Notes: generated by a model from the sequence alone, not told the origin. 24,016 bases of DNA from JAKJGA01 sp029554345 (GCA_035395685.1 DAOPBR010000044.1:1-24016); one strand, 5' to 3'; shown: positions 15,407 through 23,888, counted from the first letter of the stretch. Program-made: numbers and translations.

Positions 15407-18400
15407 AAAAGATATTTGTTTTGTTTGCAGCACTTATATCGTTTAATTTATTCGGATCGGCGCTATATGAAGATTCTTCAGAAAAATTGGATGCTGTTAT
15501 AAAGCAGTTAGATGCGAACCCTGATAATGCAGAGTGTGCGCCGCTCCTTTTTAATTTATGCAGTTTTAACTACCTTATGGGTACTGATGAACTGATAAAA
15601 TATCTTAAAGCATTTACATTAAAAACAAAAAATCCGGCGCTATATTCAATCGCATTCGGACTTAAAGATGAAGTTGAAATATTGTCAGGCAAAAAAGAGA
15701 TATCTGATTATGTAAAAAGTAAAAGCGCCATTATGTCCTGGAAGCTTTCAACACAGAGCGAATTCGGATATAATGACTTATATTTCCCTTCAGTTGAAAC
15801 CAGACCGGTTAAGAATATTATGATTTCATCAGATGAAGGATACTTTATCTCGGATAATTATCTCCGATCTTTTTCTGGAACTGCTGTTTTAGATTCTTCG
15901 GTATCGGTTGTTGCTGATGGAATTCTTATGGTTGATTCAAACTCGGAATATGTTATTTATTCTGATGGAAAAAAGGTGCTTGATAATACCGGAAGTTTAA
16001 GAAAAACCATGAGGCTGATTGATGTATCGAAAGGGCGATCTGATATAAAGATAAAGCTTAACTTAATTCAATCCGACAATTCATATCAAAGCTCAAAGAT
16101 CCGTGTAGTGCTTCTTGATAAAAAATTCAGAACAATAGCGCAGAATTCTGTTAAAGGAAAAGGAAATCTTTCAGAAATGGATGATCCTGTTTTAACAGAG
16201 CTGATAAAACAAAAAAAGTATTATGAGACTGCGGAGTACCTTTCAAATCTGGGTTCTTTGCTTGCCGGTGATTATTATAAGAAAGCTTTATCATCCGGAA
16301 TAAACTGCCGTTTTCAATACGCATCATGGGTATACTCGAAATACGGTAACGGAGAAATGCTTGCTTCGCTGACAGGAATTAATGATAATCCCGACCGAGA
16401 AGAACGCGTTTTTTTGATGAAAAAAATGGTTAGCGAAGAGCGCTTTTTTGAAGCGCTAACAGAATGTAAAAAACTTATTTCCGAAAAGCGCACCTATGAC
16501 TGTGAAAAAAATTATATATGGATTCTTTACAAACTTTCACTTAATAAAATGTTCTATAATGAAGCGGCGGAGTTTCTTAAAAAATATCCTGATAACACGG
16601 AAGTAATTCAATTGATTCTATACAAGGATCTTGAACTGAAAGGTTCATGCGATAAAAATTTGCTTCGTGATGTTCTTTCAGGCGGTGCCGGGCGCGGAAT
16701 CCGTAAAAGTCTTTATGTAAAGTACATGAAAGAGGGAGAATATTTAAAAGCATTATCTGTTGTTGAGAAATATCACAAACAGGGTGAGAATGATTTTACT
16801 CTGTTGTACACCCGCGCTCTTATAGAGTCAGGCAAAGTTTCTGAAGCCCGTAAAATTCTTCTGAAAATGACCGCATCAAATGAATGTTATGAGGCATATT
16901 ATCTGCTTGACCTGATGGAGAAGAAAAGCGGCAGCAGTGCAGGAATGTATTATTCGAAAATGCTTGCTCTAAAACCCGAAAATGCCGCTCTTGCGGAATA
17001 TCTTGCTTATTCAGAGTCTCCAGTTTTGGTGAATGTTTTTGAAAAGTACAGGAATCAGAGCAAAATTGATTCGGAAATATCCGATTTTGTTAAAAACCAA
17101 AAAGAACCCAGTCACGATTCGCTTTTTAAGGGTGATTATATATTGATGACTGAAGGGGGAAAATTTTCCGTATTCAAGGAATTTCTGGTATATGTGCGAA
17201 GCGATTCTGATGCCGATGAATATGGTGAAATTCAGCTTCCTTCAGGTGCGGAAATAATCAGAGCCCGCGTATATCATCCAGACGGAACTTTTAATGATTC
17301 ATACAGAATCAGCAATGCGGGCAGAACATATATCACCGTTGACGGAGTGAGGCCGAATTCACTTCTTCATGTTGCTTACCGGACAAGGGTTTATGATTAT
17401 ACTTATTTCGGATCAAAATATTATTCATCATTCATGTTTAATGTTCAGGATTATTGGCGATCTCTGAAGTATGCCGAAGTGAAACTGATAAACAGGAGCC
17501 GCGATAAAACTGTTTTATATAACAGTTCGCTGATAAAAGTTCAGGAAGCTGTATATCCTGATGAAACTGTTCTTTCTTTTGCAGCGGAGAATATTCAGCC
17601 GCGCAAAAAAGAAAATTATTCGGGTTATTATTCGAAATCTCTTTTAAGTTACGCTTTTTGGAATATACGTTCGGAAAGTGATTTTGATAAAATTATCGCA
17701 AAAAAAAATTACATTAATAATATTTCTCTGCCCGAAGGAATAAAAGAATTAAAGTCTGATGATGAAAAAATTAAAATCATTTATGATTATATCAATTCAA
17801 TGATCGAAACACGCGGAAACTTTGATTATTCCCTTAATGCTTATGATCTTATGTTTACTTCGAAGAAGGCAGATGCCGAAGATAAAACGTATCTTGCCGC
17901 AGATATGCTGAAAGAAGCCGGGATCGACGCTTTCCCTGCGTTTGTCAGAAACAGTTTTGTCCGTGATGGTCAATTTTTCAGTGAGCGTTTTTCGGCAATT
18001 CTTCTTTATGTTAAAAGAAAGAATGCCGCACCTGTTTGGCTTGATTTTTCTAATAAGTATTATCCGGCAGGGGTTGTGTCAGATTCTCATTCGGGTGAAA
18101 CAGCGCTTATTTTTACCGGTTATGGTGTCGACAGCGCAGTGGTTCAATCTTCCGAAGATAGAAAAACAATTTCCCGTTTTAAAATAGATGTTAAAACAAA
18201 AAAATTTGATTATAATTCCTTTTTTTACGGAGATTATGTGTATCTTAGGCAGTATTTTGATGATGAAAGATTTAATGAAAAAAATGTCCTGACTTTAATG
18301 GAATCATACCGTGCTGATGCAGCATTCGACAAACTTATTATAGTAAAGGATAAGTTATCATTTTCCGCATCAGGATTAATATCGTTCAAAGCTGCCGATG

Positions 18401-18774
18401 CCGGTAAAGATTATATCATTTTTCCGTTTCTGCATAATTCAAATGCTGCCGCTTACGCAAGAAGTGTTGAAAGATCTTCTTCTGTTGTTATTTCCGAAAG
18501 TGTTAATGATGAAAATATGTTTGAATATACTTTGCATGAAAGATTTATTTCTGTCGAGTTTGACAAAGTCAGAAAATATACTTTCGGCAAGTGTTCTGCC
18601 GAGTTTTCACTTAAGAAGAAAAAGGGGAGTCCGGTTTTGAAGGCGGTGCAAAAACTGTATATTCCGAAAGGAGAGATCAGCGTAGAAGATTATGCTAAAT
18701 TTGCCGAATTCTGCGCTAATGTGAAAACTGAAGAAAAATATCAGCTTCTCATTTCTACGGATTCGAGAAAATGA
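15403..18774 (+). CDS. Exported TPR / DUF3857 / transglutaminase-like giant protein, triad lost
   Basis: A 1123-residue paralog of the preceding gene with the same layout: signal peptide (MKKIFVLFAALISFNLFGSA), helical part, beta-sandwich (about 140-245), TPR-like region, DUF3857-type domain from about 577 (GDYILMTEGGKFSVFKEFL) and a transglutaminase-like core. Aligned by eye to its neighbour, the Cys position is A825 (KADAEDKTYL), the His position is A865 (RFSAILLYV), and only the Asp remains (D881 in WLDFSN). The fold is kept but catalysis should be lost, so a binding or partner role is likely. ATGA overlap with the first paralog indicates coupled synthesis. Its last 20 bases overlap the end of the convergent dus gene. 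Tandem duplication with loss of catalysis in one copy is inferred. Confidence 0.8.
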   Translation: MKKIFVLFAALISFNLFGSALYEDSSEKLDAVIKQLDANPDNAECAPLLFNLCSFNYLMGTDELIKYLKAFTLKTKNPALYSIAFGLKDEVEILSGKKEISDYVKSKSAIMSWKLSTQSEFGYNDLYFPSVETRPVKNIMISSDEGYFISDNYLRSFSGTAVLDSSVSVVADGILMVDSNSEYVIYSDGKKVLDNTGSLRKTMRLIDVSKGRSDIKIKLNLIQSDNSYQSSKIRVVLLDKKFRTIAQNSVKGKGNLSEMDDPVLTELIKQKKYYETAEYLSNLGSLLAGDYYKKALSSGINCRFQYASWVYSKYGNGEMLASLTGINDNPDREERVFLMKKMVSEERFFEALTECKKLISEKRTYDCEKNYIWILYKLSLNKMFYNEAAEFLKKYPDNTEVIQLILYKDLELKGSCDKNLLRDVLSGGAGRGIRKSLYVKYMKEGEYLKALSVVEKYHKQGENDFTLLYTRALIESGKVSEARKILLKMTASNECYEAYYLLDLMEKKSGSSAGMYYSKMLALKPENAALAEYLAYSESPVLVNVFEKYRNQSKIDSEISDFVKNQKEPSHDSLFKGDYILMTEGGKFSVFKEFLVYVRSDSDADEYGEIQLPSGAEIIRARVYHPDGTFNDSYRISNAGRTYITVDGVRPNSLLHVAYRTRVYDYTYFGSKYYSSFMFNVQDYWRSLKYAEVKLINRSRDKTVLYNSSLIKVQEAVYPDETVLSFAAENIQPRKKENYSGYYSKSLLSYAFWNIRSESDFDKIIAKKNYINNISLPEGIKELKSDDEKIKIIYDYINSMIETRGNFDYSLNAYDLMFTSKKADAEDKTYLAADMLKEAGIDAFPAFVRNSFVRDGQFFSERFSAILLYVKRKNAAPVWLDFSNKYYPAGVVSDSHSGETALIFTGYGVDSAVVQSSEDRKTISRFKIDVKTKKFDYNSFFYGDYVYLRQYFDDERFNEKNVLTLMESYRADAAFDKLIIVKDKLSFSASGLISFKAADAGKDYIIFPFLHNSNAAAYARSVERSSSVVISESVNDENMFEYTLHERFISVEFDKVRKYTFGKCSAEFSLKKKKGSPVLKAVQKLYIPKGEISVEDYAKFAEFCANVKTEEKYQLLISTDSRK

Positions 18775-19696
18775 TTTCCGTTTCTTCGAGATATTTTTTG
18801 AGGCTTGAAGTTTTTTTGATTCTTTTAAGTTCTTTTTTCCGGTTTTCAAAAAAACTTCCGAGGTAGAACCACTGTCCTTTCATTCGGTCGAGGATATGGG
18901 TTTTGTTTTCAATTTTATTGCTGTATTCGCTGAAAATCTCATCATGAAAAAGTTTGAGACGCGAATATTTTTCTTCAATCGGAATTTCATTGCCGCATTT
19001 TATTTCATCAGGAAGAAAAGGATTTCTTAACGCGCCTCTTCCTATCATCCATTTTTTGAGTTTAAATCTTTTTGACAATTCCTGAAACTGAGAAGCTGAA
19101 ATGATGTCGCCGTTGAAAACAATTTCATGCTTGCTTAACTCAAGACATTTTTCGAATGAATCGAGATCGGTTATTCCTGTATACATCTGCTTAGCAGTTC
19201 TCGGATGGATAACTATCTCTTCTATCGGAAAATTATTAAATTCAGGAAGAAGCTGAAATACAGCATCCGGAGCATCGAATCCGAGACGCATTTTTATGGA
19301 GACTTTACATTTTAAAAGCGGAATAGATTTTTCAAGAAAAGAAATTATCAAGTGAGGGTATCTCAAAAGACCTGAACCTTTATTTTTGTTGACCACCATC
19401 GGGAAGGGACATCCCAGATTCCAGTTTACAGTTTTGTATCCGGCATCATAAAGCGCGTTGGCAATAAGAACAAAGTCTTCATGATTGTTGCTTAATATTT
19501 GCGGAACTGTCGGCATCAAACATGGATTTCTGAGATCAAATTCACGAAGAAATTTATTGGTCATGTTTGCGCTTGCTGAAGCTGCAACGAATGGTGCAAC
19601 CGCGTAGTCGAATCCGTTGAAATTGCGGGCGAAAGCCGAACGGTATGCCTTGTCTGTTATTCCGCGCATCGGAGCAAGTATTAAAGTATTATGCAT
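18755..19696 (-). CDS. dus: tRNA-dihydrouridine synthase
   Basis: A 313-residue flavoenzyme of the Dus family, which reduces specific tRNA uridines to dihydrouridine using FMN and NAD(P)H. The FMN-barrel start is APMRGITDKAYR; the catalytic Cys96 lies in NWNLGCPFPMVVNKNKGSGLL; KMRLG, HPRTAKQMYTG, FNGDI and MIGRGALRNPF follow in the family order. A longer frame begins with a TTG at 19732, but the ATG at 19696 is preferred because an AGGA ribosome site lies 5 bases before it and the protein then starts next to the first barrel strand. The 3' end overlaps the last 20 bases of the convergent giant-protein gene. merR lies 51 bases upstream on the same strand, so the two are probably cotranscribed. 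Which tRNA position it modifies is not readable. Confidence 0.92.
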   Translation of the reverse strand: MHNTLILAPMRGITDKAYRSAFARNFNGFDYAVAPFVAASASANMTNKFLREFDLRNPCLMPTVPQILSNNHEDFVLIANALYDAGYKTVNWNLGCPFPMVVNKNKGSGLLRYPHLIISFLEKSIPLLKCKVSIKMRLGFDAPDAVFQLLPEFNNFPIEEIVIHPRTAKQMYTGITDLDSFEKCLELSKHEIVFNGDIISASQFQELSKRFKLKKWMIGRGALRNPFLPDEIKCGNEIPIEEKYSRLKLFHDEIFSEYSNKIENKTHILDRMKGQWFYLGSFFENRKKELKRIKKTSSLKKYLEETEIIFSNP

Positions 19697-19747
19697 TGTT
19701 ATCCTGTTTGAGTCATTCGTGAGGAATTGCAATATTCTGCAATATAA

Positions 19748-20266
19748 TTATTTTGATAAATCTCTAATTCTTTTAATTTCACTTCGTTTTAGGCCTATTT
19801 TTTTCATAAAAAGAGAATGCAGTTCAGGAGAATTCTTTTCGAAATTTCTGTGCCATTCCATAAAATTATCGAATTTAATCCCTGCTTTTTTAAGAATTTC
19901 TGAAATGGATTTATTTCTGTTTTCAGAAGTATAATCTGAAATCTTGATTTTTGAAAGTTTGATGATTACTTCCTGTTGCATTTTTAAAGAGTGAATTTCA
20001 TTGTTAATTTCATTTAATCTTTTTAAAAGAATTGATTGAATATCGCCCTGTCCTGCGTCAGAAACTATTTTTTTTATTTCCGAAAGAGCTAATCCGGCGC
20101 TTCTATGTTGTAAGATGGTTTTGAGTTTTTCGGCGGATTTCTCTGAATATAAACGGTATCCGTTGGATAATCTCTGATCCGGTTTCAGCAGACCCTCGGA
20201 ATCGTAATAGAGAATAGCTGAACGCGAGATGCTGTATTTTTTTGCAAGTTTTCCTATCGTATACAA
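19748..20266 (-). CDS. MerR-family transcriptional regulator
   Basis: A 172-residue regulator. The N-terminal winged helix is classical (MYTIGKLAKKYSISRSAILYYDSEGLL, then SNGYRLYSEKSAEKL). A long dimerisation helix spans about 75-110. The C-terminal part (EWHRNFEKNSPELHSLFMKKIGL) has no cysteine cluster, so a metal sensor of the MerR/CueR kind is unlikely; an organic ligand or none is possible. The start is TTG at 20266, supported by a GGGGTG ribosome site a few bases upstream and by the family's usual first residues. It is followed by dus after 51 bases and is divergent from the kinase at 20528, so it may control either. Confidence 0.9.
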   Translation of the reverse strand: MYTIGKLAKKYSISRSAILYYDSEGLLKPDQRLSNGYRLYSEKSAEKLKTILQHRSAGLALSEIKKIVSDAGQGDIQSILLKRLNEINNEIHSLKMQQEVIIKLSKIKISDYTSENRNKSISEILKKAGIKFDNFMEWHRNFEKNSPELHSLFMKKIGLKRSEIKRIRDLSK

Positions 20267-20420
20267 GGAACACCCCGGTAGATTTAGTTTTTACTGAATA
20301 ATTATTTAAATTCTCATTTGATACATATGCAGTATTTAAAAATATTTTATAATTTATCAAGCTCTTTTAAATTTGATATAATCATTCAAGAGTGCGAAAT
20401 CAATTACTTCGAGAGAGAGT

Positions 20421-20438
20421 TGTCATTCCTGAATGACA
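20421..20438. promoter_or_regulatory. 18-bp palindrome, possible operator
   Basis: TGTCATTC-CT-GAATGACA: two perfect 8-base arms around a 2-base centre, too tight for a good RNA hairpin but right for a dimeric DNA-binding protein. It lies in the 261-base region between divergent merR and the PAS kinase, about 90 bases before the kinase start. The neighbouring MerR protein is an obvious candidate binder, by inference only. Confidence 0.45.
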
Positions 20439-20527
20439 GTAAAAAATATAAAAATTCTTTATTTTTTCATTCATAAAGCTTAACATTATAAGATATTGAT
20501 ACGGATTCTTGGTCGAGAGGTTTTCGT

Positions 20528-22387
20528 TTGAGTAAATACGGTGTCAGCCTGATTCTTCTGGTTGAAGATGAAGCTATAATAGCAATGGAAGAAGCCATGA
20601 TTCTTCGTTCCGAAGGTTACGAAGTTGTTCAGGCTTTTTCCGGGGAAGAGGCTGTGCTTATTGCCGGGAGAAGGAACGCTTCGATAGATATGATCTTAAT
20701 GGATATTGATCTGGGCAGCGGAATAGACGGAACAGAAGCCGCAAGACAGATTCTTGAATTTTGCGATATTCCGATTGTTTTTCTTTCTTCACACACAGAA
20801 AAAGAAATAGTAGATAAAACGGAAAAAATAACATCGTATGGATACATTGTTAAAAATTTTCCTCCGATAATTTTAAACACTTCCATTAAGATGGCGCATA
20901 AACTGTATTTGGAAAAGAAAAGAGTAAAAGAGAGTAATGATGCACTTGCAGAAATGAATGAAAACTTAAAAGCCGTCAACAGTGAGCTGATCAAGTGGCG
21001 TCTTGAGGAAGAAAAACGCTCGAAAGAATTGCGCGAAAGCGATAGAAGATTCCGGTCTATAGTCGAAGGAGCGCCGGTTCCCATATTCATTCAAACAGAT
21101 AAAAAATTTGCTTTTTTAAACCATACCGCACTTAAATTGTTCGGAGCAGTCGACCATGCTGAACTTATCGGCAAAAATGTATTTGAACGTTTCCATCCCG
21201 ACTATCATGACAAGATAAATGAAAGAATAAAAAAAATTAATGAAAAAGGCAGTCCAGTCCGTGACTTCTTTAAACAGCGTTTTATACGTTTGGACGGAAG
21301 TGAAGTATGGGTCGAAACTGTCGGTGAACCTGTCGAATATGAAGGCAAAAAAGGGGCAATTGTCTTTGCAAGAGAAATTGCAGCAGCTTCAAATGCCGGA
21401 GATGCATTGCTGGCGGAAGAAAGTCATTATGATAGTCTTTTTGAGAACAACCATGCGGTGATGCTTTTAATAGATCCTGAAAGCGGACAAATATACGATT
21501 CAAATCCTGCAGCTGTTCGTTTTTACGGATGGACACGTGAAGAAATATGTAGAATGAAAATATCTGAAATTAACACTCTGTCTATTGAAGAAATTAAGGC
21601 AGAGATGAATCTTGCAGTAAAACTGAAGCGGAATCATTTTCATTTTAAGCACAGACTTGCTGACGGAAGTGTGCGTAACGTGGAAGTTTATAGCGGACCG
21701 ATTACTGTAAAAGGAAAACATCTCTTGTATTCAATCGTTTATGATATAACGGAACGCTTGGCCGCAGAAGATAAAATAAAAGCACTTCTTGCAGAGAAAG
21801 AGATAATAGTGAAAGAAGTTCATCACCGGGTTAAAAATAATTTGAATACGATATGTTCATTTTTAAATCTTCAATCCGCTAAAAGTACAAATCCTGAAAC
21901 CCATGAAGCTCTTTCGGAAGCATGCGGAAGAGTGCGGAGTATGGGGATTTTGTACGAAAGACTTTCTTTTTCCGAGTATGACGGAAAAATGCGTGTTAAT
22001 GAATATTTTCCTGCACTTATCCGTAATATTACGGAAGCTTTTGGTCTAGGTGAAGAAATTTTAATTGAGTCGGTTTTTGACGAATCGGAAATTAAAACAA
22101 AAACAATGTTCAGTCTGGGCATTATCGTTACCGAGCTCGTTTCAAATTCTATCAAGTATGCTTTTTCTGACAAGAAGTACGGAAAAATAACTGTTAGAAT
22201 ATATTCTGATAAGGAAAAATTTTATCTTTTGGTTTCTGACAACGGCAGCGGAATAGATGAGGCGGAAAATGTCTCCGGTTTGGGGATGAGGCTTGTCGAA
22301 ATGCTTGTTCAGCAGATGGATGCAAAAATGAAAAGATCAAATGAAGGCGGAACGAACTATGAGATATCATTTGTTCCCGAGCCTTAA
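20528..22387 (+). CDS. Receiver-PAS-PAS-HisKA_2 sensor histidine kinase
   Basis: A 619-residue cytoplasmic kinase (no membrane helix). The N-terminal receiver (about 8-125) has LLVEDE and phosphoacceptor D59 in ILMDIDLG, with PIVFLSSHT and SYGYIVKN closing the domain. A coiled-coil linker leads to PAS 1 (about 170-288) and PAS 2 (about 297-415, ending IVYDITERLAAED). HisKA_2 follows with EVHHRVKNNLNTICSFLNLQ (H432/H433) and a HATPase domain with NSIKYAF and DNGSGI. The TTG start at 20528 is supported by GAGAGG seven bases upstream. It shares receiver and kinase ends with the PocR kinase at 707-2350 but has different sensors. No dedicated output regulator lies beside it; the built-in receiver may act as an input or phosphate sink. 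Confidence 0.9.
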   Translation: MSKYGVSLILLVEDEAIIAMEEAMILRSEGYEVVQAFSGEEAVLIAGRRNASIDMILMDIDLGSGIDGTEAARQILEFCDIPIVFLSSHTEKEIVDKTEKITSYGYIVKNFPPIILNTSIKMAHKLYLEKKRVKESNDALAEMNENLKAVNSELIKWRLEEEKRSKELRESDRRFRSIVEGAPVPIFIQTDKKFAFLNHTALKLFGAVDHAELIGKNVFERFHPDYHDKINERIKKINEKGSPVRDFFKQRFIRLDGSEVWVETVGEPVEYEGKKGAIVFAREIAAASNAGDALLAEESHYDSLFENNHAVMLLIDPESGQIYDSNPAAVRFYGWTREEICRMKISEINTLSIEEIKAEMNLAVKLKRNHFHFKHRLADGSVRNVEVYSGPITVKGKHLLYSIVYDITERLAAEDKIKALLAEKEIIVKEVHHRVKNNLNTICSFLNLQSAKSTNPETHEALSEACGRVRSMGILYERLSFSEYDGKMRVNEYFPALIRNITEAFGLGEEILIESVFDESEIKTKTMFSLGIIVTELVSNSIKYAFSDKKYGKITVRIYSDKEKFYLLVSDNGSGIDEAENVSGLGMRLVEMLVQQMDAKMKRSNEGGTNYEISFVPEP

Positions 22388-22446
22388 ATTAAGTCCGATT
22401 CTAAAATAATACTTGTTTTTAGATCATGTGATTAAATAGATAATTT

Positions 22447-23178
22447 ATGAAGAAATATGAAAAAGCGCTTATTACCGGGGCTTCGTCGGGAATCGGTTTA
22501 GCCATTGCTAAAGAACTTATAATGATGAATATCTCAGTAATCGGCATTGCCCGGGATTTTTCTAAAACTGAATTTTCCGACGGGCGTTTTGAAAAGATCG
22601 AATGTGATATTTCGGATTTAAGTAATTTTGAGAAAATTCTGGTTCCGATTGAAAAGAAGCATGAAGTGGATGTTCTTATAAATAATGCAGGGCTTGCGTA
22701 TTTTGCTCCTCATGAAGAATTGAGTCTCAAAAAAATTGATGAAATAGTTAAGGTGAATTTAACCGCACCGATGCTTGCATGTAAAGTATTTCTCCGCTCT
22801 CTAAAAGAGAAGAAAGGTCTTATTGTAAACATTTCAAGCGTAACAGCTAAATCTCCATCACCGTTTGCCGCCGCCTACGGCGCTGCAAAAGCCGGAATCA
22901 GCGCTTTTTCTAAATCGATATTTGAAGAAAACCGCAAACATGGACTCAAGGTTACAACGGTTCATCCGGATATAGTAAAAAGCGGTTTTTACAGAAATGC
23001 TTTTTTTGCTGAATCAGATGATCCTGAAGCGTTTATTGAATGTGAGACTGTGGCTAAGACCGTATCCGACATAATAAAAGTGGATAACTATGCAGTTATT
23101 TCAGAAATAACAATTCTCCCACAAAAGAAAAAAATAGGACGAAAAAATCCCTCAAAATGTGAAAATATTCACAAATAA
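22447..23178 (+). CDS. Short-chain dehydrogenase/reductase
   Basis: A 243-residue classical SDR. The dinucleotide-binding motif TGASSGIG is at residues 10-17, NNAG follows the fourth strand, and the catalytic set is S131, Y144 and K148 (Y-x3-K in AAYGAAKAG). IARDF after the second strand has an Arg that often favours NADP(H). The C-terminal ISEITILPQKKK resembles the YdfG-like group that reduces small hydroxy acids or aldehydes, but the substrate cannot be fixed. No clear ribosome site precedes the ATG. The last codons overlap a Rex operator at 23158-23173 that probably serves the downstream rex gene, 48 bases on. Confidence 0.88.
   Translation: MKKYEKALITGASSGIGLAIAKELIMMNISVIGIARDFSKTEFSDGRFEKIECDISDLSNFEKILVPIEKKHEVDVLINNAGLAYFAPHEELSLKKIDEIVKVNLTAPMLACKVFLRSLKEKKGLIVNISSVTAKSPSPFAAAYGAAKAGISAFSKSIFEENRKHGLKVTTVHPDIVKSGFYRNAFFAESDDPEAFIECETVAKTVSDIIKVDNYAVISEITILPQKKKIGRKNPSKCENIHK
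23158..23173. promoter_or_regulatory. Rex operator
   Basis: TGTGAA-AATA-TTCACA is an exact match to the core of the known Rex site (TTGTGAAwwwwTTCACAA); the flank is A on the left instead of T and A on the right. It lies inside the last codons of the SDR gene and 53 bases before the rex ATG. Rex leaves such sites when NADH rises, so this predicts redox autoregulation of rex and serC. Confidence 0.8.
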
Positions 23179-23191
23179 TCGAATTAATCAC

Positions 23192-23218
23192 TTGACTAAT
23201 TCTCACTTTTTTTAACAT
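23192..23218 (+). promoter_or_regulatory. Possible rex promoter
   Basis: TTGACT (23192-23197) and TAACAT (23213-23218) with a short 15-base spacer. If used, transcription would begin at about the rex ATG (23227), giving an almost leaderless message, which would agree with the absence of a ribosome site there. Confidence 0.3.
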
Positions 23219-23226
23219 TTGTTTAC

Positions 23227-23877
23227 ATGGTTGAAATAAAAGACGTTCCAAAGCCGACAATTGAAAGAATCTGTAAAATATATCAGGTTCTTGGTGATCT
23301 TGAAAAAGAAAAGGCGGAGACTGTAACATCATCCCGGCTTGCCGACTTAATCGGTTTCAGCTCTCACAGCATCAGAAAAGATCTGAGCCTCATCGGTTTT
23401 ACCGGAAACAACGGTGCTCGTTATCAGGTCAAAAAGTTGAAAGAGCTCATTGGAAACGTTCTCTGTTTTGACCGTCAGAGAAAAATTTGCGTGGTCGGGC
23501 TTGGTCGTATCGGAAGTGCGATTCTTAATTATCCGAACCTCAAGGAAAGCGGTTTTGAAATCGCAGCGGGTTTCGATTCAAGCGTCAATAAGCTTGAGAC
23601 TTTGAAAACCGACGTTAAGCTTTTTCCGGCATATCAGATCCCGGAAATTGTTAAGCGCGACGGAATCGATACGGCGGTTCTTGCTGTTCCATCCGAAGCG
23701 GCGCAGAGTTCGGCTGAAAGGCTTGCTGAAGGCGGAATAAAAGGCATTCTTAATTTTACTCCGGCAAACATCAGGCTTAACGCGAAAGAAATATTTGTAG
23801 CAAATATCGACCTTGTAAACGAGTTGAGAGTTGTTTCGGTGATGTCCGATCTCTCTTTTCGTTCAGGTTCAAAATAA
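23227..23877 (+). CDS. rex: Redox-sensing transcriptional repressor Rex
   Basis: A 216-residue repressor that senses the NADH/NAD+ ratio. The N-terminal winged helix spans about 1-80 (PKPTIERICKIYQVL, SSRLADLIGFSSHSIRKDLS). A Rossmann domain follows with VVGLGRIGSAI (first Gly at residue 91). Further conserved parts are GFDSS, TAVLAVPSEAAQ, GIKGILNFTP and the C-terminal NIDLVNELRVVS helix used for domain swapping. The length is normal. The start at ATG 23227 fits the family N-terminus, although no Shine-Dalgarno is visible before it. A Rex operator lies 53 bases upstream. serC begins 11 bases after the stop, so the two are probably one operon. Confidence 0.96.
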   Translation: MVEIKDVPKPTIERICKIYQVLGDLEKEKAETVTSSRLADLIGFSSHSIRKDLSLIGFTGNNGARYQVKKLKELIGNVLCFDRQRKICVVGLGRIGSAILNYPNLKESGFEIAAGFDSSVNKLETLKTDVKLFPAYQIPEIVKRDGIDTAVLAVPSEAAQSSAERLAEGGIKGILNFTPANIRLNAKEIFVANIDLVNELRVVSVMSDLSFRSGSK

Positions 23878-23888
23878 GGAGGATTATT

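Noticed and set aside
22400..22423. Hairpin TCTAAAA/TTTTAGA after the PAS kinase gene as a terminator
   Set aside because: The stem is almost all A-T, the loop is 10 bases and no U tract follows, so it is too weak to call.
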